This document shows positions 6,482 through 11,317 of a stretch of 11,317 bases of DNA, piece by piece (the stretch's first letter is position 1; each line of letters starts with the position of its first letter). Position numbers and translations under genes: made by a program. Under the pieces are notes generated by a model, which was given only the letters and a program-made list of their open reading frames with translations, made no database searches and was not told the origin of the DNA. Source of the stretch: DATGHS01 sp035307785 (GTDB lineage Bacteria > Planctomycetota > Planctomycetia > Gemmatales > Gemmataceae); assembly GCA_035307785.1 (NCBI GenBank), contig DATGHS010000323.1:1-11317 (forward strand), in the 5' to 3' direction.

Positions 6482-7561
6482 CTACGCAATCAAGTCGCGC
6501 TTCACTTCCACAATCGACGCGCAGCCGCACAACGCCATCGCCAGGTCGAACTCCAACTTCAGCAACTCGAGCACGCGCTCGACGCCGGCTTGGCCGCCGA
6601 CTGCGAGGCCCCAGAGCGTCGGCCGGCCGATTTGGACTGCTTTGGCGCCGAGGGCGAGTGCTTTGATAACGTCGGTGCCGCGCTGGATGCCGCCGTCGAC
6701 CATAACTACAGCGCGATCGCCGACCGCTTCGGCCACTTCCGCGAGCGCGCGGATCGTGGCAATCGAAGTATCGAGTTGCCGGCCGCCGTGATTCGACACC
6801 ACAACTCCGTCAGCGCCGCTCTCGACCGCAATGCGGGCATCATCGGCCCGCACAATGCCTTTCACCAGCATGGGCAACTTACATATGGATTTGAACCATT
6901 CTATGTCTTTCCAAGTCAACGAGCTGTCAAGCAAGCGCGTGGTGTAGGCGGCAATGCCGGAATCCGCGAATACGCTGGATAATTCGCCGAAGCCGGCGCT
7001 TTCGAGATTCGCCAATCGCAGATGCGAGGGCAGGCCGAAGCGGTCGCGAATCTGCGCTTCCCGGCGGCCCAGCACCGGCAAATCGACGGTGACCTGGATC
7101 GCGTCATAACCTGCCGCTTCCGCCCGCTCCAACAGCGCGCGTGTGACACCGCGATCCTTATACACATAAAGCTGAAACCACATCGGCCCGGCGACGGCGG
7201 CTCGCACATCTTCGAGCGGCGTGTTGGCCATCGTGGCAACAACCATGATTGTGCCTGCTTGCGCCGCAGCTCGGGCCATGCCGATTTCGCCGTCGGCATG
7301 AATGAGCTTGTGGAAGCCCGTGGGCGCGATCAGCACCGGAAAGCTGACCTTTTTTTTGAAGAGAGTCGTCGTGAGATCGCGCTTTCCGACCCCGCGAAGA
7401 ACGCGGTAGCACAGAAAAATGTCGTCGTAAGCATGGCGGTTCCGGCGGAGCGTGATCTCATCGGCAGCGCCGCTAGCGATGAAGCCGATGACGTCGGCCG
7501 CCAGGCGCTGGCGAGCCAGAATTTCGAAATCTTGCAGATTAACCGTCTCGGCAAGGTCCAT
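6482..7561 (-). CDS. FMN-dependent alpha-hydroxy-acid oxidase/dehydrogenase
   Basis: The 359-residue product is a TIM-barrel flavoenzyme of the glycolate oxidase / lactate dehydrogenase (LldD) family, which oxidises a 2-hydroxy acid to the 2-oxo acid. Visible: APTGFHKLIHADGE (79-92), WFQLYVYKDR with Tyr132 (128-137), DLPVLGRREAQIRDRF (160-175), FMN Lys234 in MLVKGI, the catalytic VVVSNHGGRQLD with His258 and Arg261 (253-264), VDGGIQRGTDVIKALALGA (288-306) and IGRPTLWGLA (311-320). Relative to spinach glycolate oxidase, substrate Tyr24 is Phe27 and Trp108 is Met111, so the substrate may differ from glycolate. ATG 7561 is right: it lies 2 nt after the purC stop, and the longer frame to 7753 adds 64 residues overlapping purC and unlike the family. 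Coupled translation with purC is likely. It contains an A8 run (7350-7357) with the frame intact. It is the last gene of the operon. Confidence 0.93.
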   Translation of the reverse strand: MDLAETVNLQDFEILARQRLAADVIGFIASGAADEITLRRNRHAYDDIFLCYRVLRGVGKRDLTTTLFKKKVSFPVLIAPTGFHKLIHADGEIGMARAAAQAGTIMVVATMANTPLEDVRAAVAGPMWFQLYVYKDRGVTRALLERAEAAGYDAIQVTVDLPVLGRREAQIRDRFGLPSHLRLANLESAGFGELSSVFADSGIAAYTTRLLDSSLTWKDIEWFKSICKLPMLVKGIVRADDARIAVESGADGVVVSNHGGRQLDTSIATIRALAEVAEAVGDRAVVMVDGGIQRGTDVIKALALGAKAVQIGRPTLWGLAVGGQAGVERVLELLKLEFDLAMALCGCASIVEVKRDLIA

Positions 7562-7563
7562 GC

Positions 7564-8442
7564 TCAGAACTTCTTCTCGGTAAGCCGTTCGTAGGCTTCG
7601 ACATATTTGGCGCGCGTGCGCTCCACCACGTCCGCGGGCAATTCGGGCGGTGTGCTGTTCTTGTCCCAGCCGGATTGCTCGAGCCAGTCGCGGACAAATT
7701 GCTTGTCGAAGGAAGGCTGCCCGCTTCCCGGCCGATATTGATCGGCGGGCCAAAAGCGCGAGCTATCCGGCGTCAGCACTTCGTCGATCAAGATGATCTC
7801 GCCATTCGGCAACGTGCCCCACTCGAATTTCGTATCAGCGAGGATAATGCCGCGCGATTGCGCATGCGCGCTGCCGCGCGAATAGATGTCGAGACTCCTT
7901 TGCCGCAGGGTTTCCGACGTGGTTTTGCCGACCAGTTCGCACATGCGCTCGAAAGAAATATTGATATCGTGCCCCGACTCTTCCTTTGTAGCCGGCGTGA
8001 AGATTGGTTGCGGTAGGCGGTCGCTGTCGCGCAAGCCCGCCGGCAATGGAATGCCGCAGACCTTGCTGTTTTGCCGGTACTCCTTCCAGCCGGAGCCGGC
8101 CAGGTAGCCGCGGACCACGCATTCAATTGGAACCACTTTCGTCTTGCGCACCAACATCGACCGGCCCTCGAGCGCTTCGCGCTGCGCGGCGAATTCCGGG
8201 CCCATGTCGGCGAGCTTCAGGCTGAGCAGGTGATTCGGCACGCCGAGCATTTCGAGCCAGAACACGGTCATGCCGGTAAGTAAGCGCCCCTTGTCGGGGA
8301 TCGGCGTCGGCAAGACCCAGTCGAAGGCGCTAATGCGGTCGGTCGCGACGATGACGAGCTTGTCGCCAAGGTCATACACGTCGCGGACCTTGCCGCGGCG
8401 GCAAGGATAATTGGGGATGTTACTTTGAGTCAACGCGGGCAT
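7564..8442 (-). CDS. purC: Phosphoribosylaminoimidazole-succinocarboxamide synthase (SAICAR synthetase)
   Basis: The 292-residue product is PurC, which joins CAIR and aspartate using ATP in de novo purine synthesis. The length and the insertions fit the long, yeast Ade1-like form rather than the roughly 240-residue E. coli form. Signatures: RGKVRDVYDLGD (16-27), IVATDRISAFDW (31-42), PIPDKGRLLTGMT (47-59), VVPIECVVRGYLAGSGWKEY (103-122), FTPATKEESGHDINISFE (148-165), LADTKFEWG (201-209) and LIDEVLTPDSSRFWPADQY (218-236). ATG 8442 (MPALTQ) has SD AGGAG 6 nt away; the in-frame TTG at 8457 overlaps that SD and only adds five residues, so I reject it. It lies 36 nt after the permease gene and 2 nt before the hydroxy-acid oxidase gene. 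No other pur gene is nearby. Confidence 0.96.
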   Translation of the reverse strand: MPALTQSNIPNYPCRRGKVRDVYDLGDKLVIVATDRISAFDWVLPTPIPDKGRLLTGMTVFWLEMLGVPNHLLSLKLADMGPEFAAQREALEGRSMLVRKTKVVPIECVVRGYLAGSGWKEYRQNSKVCGIPLPAGLRDSDRLPQPIFTPATKEESGHDINISFERMCELVGKTTSETLRQRSLDIYSRGSAHAQSRGIILADTKFEWGTLPNGEIILIDEVLTPDSSRFWPADQYRPGSGQPSFDKQFVRDWLEQSGWDKNSTPPELPADVVERTRAKYVEAYERLTEKKF

Positions 8443-8448
8443 AGAGTT

Positions 8449-8453
8449 CTCCT
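8449..8453 (-). promoter_or_regulatory. Ribosome binding site deciding the purC start
   Basis: AGGAG on the minus strand, 6 nt before ATG 8442. It sits inside the codons of the longer TTG-started frame (8457), which argues for the shorter protein. Confidence 0.7.
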
Positions 8454-8478
8454 GCAACGCGGCAAGCGGCTTTGATTT

Positions 8479-9291
8479 TTAACTACTGGCGCTGCGGTAG
8501 CGCCGCAAGGCGCGACAGAAGAACCAGCGGCTCACTCCCAGCATAATGACGGTGGCCACCGCGATGAAAAGCACGTTCTCCGGCTCCAGCGTGCGCACCA
8601 TTACGTTGGCGGGAACGTTGATCACCAGCATCACCGGCAACAGAAATGTAAACACCCAGCCAATGGGCCAGGCCCAGTTGCTTTGGAAAATCTCACGGGG
8701 ATACCGCATCAGGCTGCTAAAGAGCCACCACAGTTCCATCAGGCTTTGATTGCGGATCATCCACACCGCCGACGAGGTAAGAATCAGCAGGAAGCTATAA
8801 GCAAGCAATAATGCGCAAAAGAAAACCGCCACGAAAATAAGCAGCTGCCAGGGATTAAAGCGCCACTCCGGGTTTTCGGCCAGCGACATGATCATCACGC
8901 CGGCGCCCATCAGGAAGTTCGGTACGGTGGACCAGTCGATCTTCCGGCAACTCACCAGGAATTGCTCATCCAGCGGTTGGAGCAGCGAAGCGTCGAGATT
9001 GCCGGTGCGCACCTGATTCGAAAAATCCTGGCAGTTTTCCAGAAAAAGCGTCTCGATCAACCCTTCCAGTGCGAAGTAGCAGCCCACGAAAAACAGGTAT
9101 TGATCCTGCCGCCAGCCCGCCACGAGTTTCGTGCTGGCAAAGATGGTGCGATAAAACATCAACAAGATAACGAGCCAAAGGATCTCCACGAGCATCTTCA
9201 TGATGAAGTTGCCGCGGAACGCGAGTTCGCCAAGTAAGGCGAAGCGTGCGAAGGCAAACCAGAGGCGGACGTAGCGAAAGACATTCCCCAT
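8479..9291 (-). CDS. ABC-2 family transporter permease (second of a pair)
   Basis: A 270-residue inner-membrane protein with about six hydrophobic segments (roughly 28-50, 64-84, 124-138, 148-178, 207-230 and 238-257). Between the second and third lies RTGNLDASLLQPLDEQF (95-111), the signature loop of the ABC-2 subfamily often called ABC2_membrane_6 (formerly DUF990), whose members usually come as two different permeases with one ATPase. The substrate is unknown. ATG 9291 follows SD AGGAAG (9296-9301) with a short 4-nt spacer. It begins 41 nt after the first permease stop and its own stop is 36 nt before purC, so one transcript is likely. Its conserved loop is a weaker match (DASLLQPLDEQFLV) than in the partner. 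No ATP-binding protein is encoded in the window, so this pair needs an ATPase from elsewhere. Confidence 0.88.
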   Translation of the reverse strand: MGNVFRYVRLWFAFARFALLGELAFRGNFIMKMLVEILWLVILLMFYRTIFASTKLVAGWRQDQYLFFVGCYFALEGLIETLFLENCQDFSNQVRTGNLDASLLQPLDEQFLVSCRKIDWSTVPNFLMGAGVMIMSLAENPEWRFNPWQLLIFVAVFFCALLLAYSFLLILTSSAVWMIRNQSLMELWWLFSSLMRYPREIFQSNWAWPIGWVFTFLLPVMLVINVPANVMVRTLEPENVLFIAVATVIMLGVSRWFFCRALRRYRSASS

Positions 9292-9332
9292 TCAACTTCC
9301 TGCGCAGGTCCCTTTATGGCCGATAAGACTCA

Positions 9333-10142
9333 TCAGCCTCCATAGGCACTATAGCGCCGCAAACCAAAATGGAACAAGGTTCTGGCCAACAGGAATAGGC
9401 CCAGCGCCCACGCGGCTTCCGCCAGCAGTCCTTGCCACAGGGCTTCGCCCCGGATCTTTCCCAGAAACACGGCGGCCGGGAAATAGGCCATGTACTGAAA
9501 CGGCATCAGCTTCAGCACCCGTACGGCCGGCCGGGGCAAGAGATCAATGGGAAACATCTGCCCGGAAATAAAAAAGTTCAGCGTGTTCACGATATACAAA
9601 AGCGAGGTCACTTCCAGCATCCAGAAGCCGATCATGCCGATGCAGGCCTCGAAATAGAAGCCGATCACGTAGGCCAGCAGCAACGAAACCACGTACGCGG
9701 CCAAAGTTTGTGCATCTGGGAATCGCTCGAAGTAGTCGCGGCAGAGGAAGAACAGCACGGCGTACGGAAGGAATGAAGTGACGATATAGGCAATTTTGTG
9801 GGCCACGCGATAGGTGATGAGATAGCCCAACATATCGATGGGCTGAAGTAGGTATTTCTTGAGCGTGCCTTCGCGGATGTCGATGGCGATGCCGGCTGCA
9901 AGGCCCGGCATACTGGAAAACATGCGGCTTATGTGGACCAGTAGCAGATAGGCAATCATCTCGGTCAGGCGGAAGTTGCCGATCTCTTTGTCGTAATCGA
10001 GGCCGTAGACAGCGCTCCAGAGAAGGATCGTCGTGACCATCGGCAACAAGCGCAGGCCGCTCGTGAGCAAAAAGTCGCTGCGGTAGGTCAGTCGCTCAAT
10101 GAGTGCGACGCGAAAGATCTTGTAATACTTGCGAAACCTCAC
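9333..10142 (-). CDS. ABC-2 family transporter permease (first of a pair)
   Basis: A 269-residue inner-membrane protein with about six hydrophobic segments (roughly 23-46, 60-82, 107-134, 143-165, 168-191, 235-256). It carries IREGTLKKYLLQPID (89-103), the signature loop of the ABC2_membrane_6 subfamily, and FISGQMFPIDLLP (191-203), a turn typical of ABC-2 permeases. It probably pairs with the next gene as the membrane part of an exporter or flippase; cargo unknown. The start is GTG at 10142, overlapping the acetyl-CoA synthetase stop by four bases (GTGA), the classic arrangement for coupled translation. The last codons of the upstream gene are purine-rich and include GGAGG (10153-10157), 10 nt before the GTG. 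The GTG start is inferred from the overlap and SD; the family N-terminus fits well. Confidence 0.9.
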   Translation of the reverse strand: MRFRKYYKIFRVALIERLTYRSDFLLTSGLRLLPMVTTILLWSAVYGLDYDKEIGNFRLTEMIAYLLLVHISRMFSSMPGLAAGIAIDIREGTLKKYLLQPIDMLGYLITYRVAHKIAYIVTSFLPYAVLFFLCRDYFERFPDAQTLAAYVVSLLLAYVIGFYFEACIGMIGFWMLEVTSLLYIVNTLNFFISGQMFPIDLLPRPAVRVLKLMPFQYMAYFPAAVFLGKIRGEALWQGLLAEAAWALGLFLLARTLFHFGLRRYSAYGG

Positions 10143-11317
10143 CCTTCCTCTTCCTCCCGCAACCGGGCCAGTACGCTGAGGTCTTCCAGCGTCGTGGTGT
10201 CCTGCGTGGTGGCTTTGCCGCCGGCCACGTCGCGCAACAACCGCCGCATAATTTTACCGGAGCGGGTTTTGGGCAACGCATCGGTGAAGCGAATGTCGTC
10301 GGGCCTGGCCAGGGCGCCAATCTCTTTTACCACGTGCGATTGGAGATCCTTCTTCAGCTCATCCGAAGGCTTTTGACCGCCGAGGAGGGTGACGAAGCAG
10401 CAAATCGCCTCGCCTTTGATTTCATCCGGCCGGCCCACCACGGCGGCCTCGGCTACCTTGGGATGATGCACCAGCGCGCTTTCCACTTCCATCGTGCTGA
10501 GCCGGTGCCCGCTGACATTCAGCACGTCATCCACGCGGCCCATGATCCAGACGTAGCCGTCTTCATCCATGCGCGCGCCGTCGGCCGTGAAATAGCTATG
10601 CGGCACCTGGCTCCAGTATTGCTGCTTGTAACGCTCGTCGTCGCCGTACACGGTGCGCAACATGCTTGGCCAGGGCCGGCGGACGACGAGCAGTCCGCCG
10701 GTGTTCCGCGGCACCTCCTTCCCCGCGCGATCCACAACTTCGGCGATGATGCCCGGCAATGGCCGGGTGGCGGAGCCGGGTTTCGTGGCAATTGCGCCCG
10801 GCAGTGGTGAAATCACGATCGCGCCCGTTTCCGTTTGCCACCAGGTGTCCACAATCGGGCAGCGGCCTTTGCCGATCACTTCGTGATACCACATCCACGC
10901 TTCGGGGTTGATCGGCTCGCCCACCGTGCCCAGCAAGCGCAGGCTGGAAAGATCGTGCTGGTTCGGCCAGTCGTCGCCCCATTTGATGAAAGCGCGAATC
11001 GCGGTGGGCGCGGTGTAGAAGACGTTCACCCGATACTTTTCAATGATGCTCCAGAAGCGGTCTTCGCGCGGATAGTTCGGCGCGCCTTCATACATGACAG
11101 TGGTCGCGCCGTTGCAGAGGGGGCCGTAAACAATGTAGCTGTGGCCGGTCACCCAGCCGACATCGGCCGTACACCAATAGGTGTCTTCTTCATGCAGGTC
11201 GAAAACCAGCCGGTGCGTGTACGAAACTCCGAGCAAGTAGCCGGCCGACGTATGCAGCACGCCCTTTGGCTTCCCGGTCGAACCGCTGGTGTAAAGGATG
11301 TACAATGGATGTTCGCT
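10139..11317 (-). CDS. acs: Acetyl-CoA synthetase, AMP-forming (5' end off window)
   Basis: The visible 392 residues are the C-terminal part of a protein normally near 650 residues, so about 260 N-terminal residues lie past the right edge. The frame stays open to 11317 (SEHPLYILYTSGSTGKPKG), so a TTG at 11305 is not the start. The enzyme makes acetyl-CoA from acetate, ATP and CoA through acetyl-AMP. Visible motifs: P-loop YTSGSTGKPKG (6-16), TADVGWVTGHSY (50-61), GTVGEPINPEAW (130-141), DTWWQTETG (157-165) whose Trp restricts the pocket to small acids, DGYVWIMGRVDDVLNVSGHR (253-272) hinge and A8 loop, and PKTRSGKIMRR (349-359) with Lys355, the site acetylated by Pat-type enzymes and restored by sirtuins in known Acs proteins. 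The C-terminus is acidic (REEEEG). It is the first visible gene of the operon and overlaps the first permease by 4 nt. Confidence 0.95.
   Translation of the reverse strand, partial: SEHPLYILYTSGSTGKPKGVLHTSAGYLLGVSYTHRLVFDLHEEDTYWCTADVGWVTGHSYIVYGPLCNGATTVMYEGAPNYPREDRFWSIIEKYRVNVFYTAPTAIRAFIKWGDDWPNQHDLSSLRLLGTVGEPINPEAWMWYHEVIGKGRCPIVDTWWQTETGAIVISPLPGAIATKPGSATRPLPGIIAEVVDRAGKEVPRNTGGLLVVRRPWPSMLRTVYGDDERYKQQYWSQVPHSYFTADGARMDEDGYVWIMGRVDDVLNVSGHRLSTMEVESALVHHPKVAEAAVVGRPDEIKGEAICCFVTLLGGQKPSDELKKDLQSHVVKEIGALARPDDIRFTDALPKTRSGKIMRRLLRDVAGGKATTQDTTTLEDLSVLARLREEEEG

Noticed and set aside
7350..7357. Run of eight A on the minus strand inside the hydroxy-acid oxidase gene, a possible slippage or frameshift site
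   Set aside because: The frame is continuous and aligns with glycolate oxidase on both sides, so there is neither a sequencing error nor evidence of programmed frameshifting.
8488..8504. Hairpin GGCGCT/AGCGCC near the end of the second permease gene, considered as a terminator
   Set aside because: Six-bp stem inside coding sequence with no T-run following, and purC follows within 36 nt in the same direction.

Overview
The window looks like chromosomal DNA from a G+C-rich bacterium, most likely a planctomycete (Pirellulales-like). The reasons are a lipoprotein joining a FlgI (flagellar P-ring) domain to HEAT-like repeats, a small membrane-anchored protein with an LxxAAARF motif that I associate with planctomycetes, and interspersed inverted repeats. 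This placement is inference; the window has no rRNA or other phylogenetic marker gene beyond ordinary housekeeping genes.

Layout. All genes but one are on the minus strand. From left to right: a FlgI/HEAT lipoprotein cut by the left edge (1-1293) with a good sigma70-type promoter; a gap holding a 19-bp-arm REP-like inverted repeat; an aldehyde dehydrogenase of the succinate-semialdehyde dehydrogenase type (1590-3062); a strong intrinsic terminator at 3107-3132; a small hypothetical membrane-anchored protein (3177-3680); about 420 bp with no convincing gene; gatB (4103-5608); a divergent promoter region; the only plus-strand gene, a DUF2071 protein (5702-6424), whose 3' end lies inside an inverted repeat that also separates it from the convergent operon on its right.

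The right half (6482-11317) is a probable five-gene minus-strand operon. In transcription order it holds acetyl-CoA synthetase (5' end beyond the window), two ABC-2 type permease subunits, purC, and an FMN-dependent alpha-hydroxy-acid oxidase/dehydrogenase. Junctions are a 4-nt GTGA overlap, gaps of 41 and 36 nt, and a 2-nt gap. The two permeases should form a heterodimeric exporter or flippase, but no ATPase partner is in the window.

Most of the window is central metabolism: acetate activation, purine synthesis, transamidation of tRNA, aldehyde and hydroxy-acid oxidation. I see no defence system, mobile element with a transposase, CRISPR array or RNA gene. The most unusual items are the FlgI-HEAT lipoprotein away from any flagellar gene, the repeat that supplies the end of the DUF2071 gene, the active-site substitutions in the hydroxy-acid oxidase, and the mixed operon with an ATPase-less permease pair. 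Several natural-looking open frames start with TTG codons that are artefacts: gatB, purC and acs have better starts, or none inside the window.
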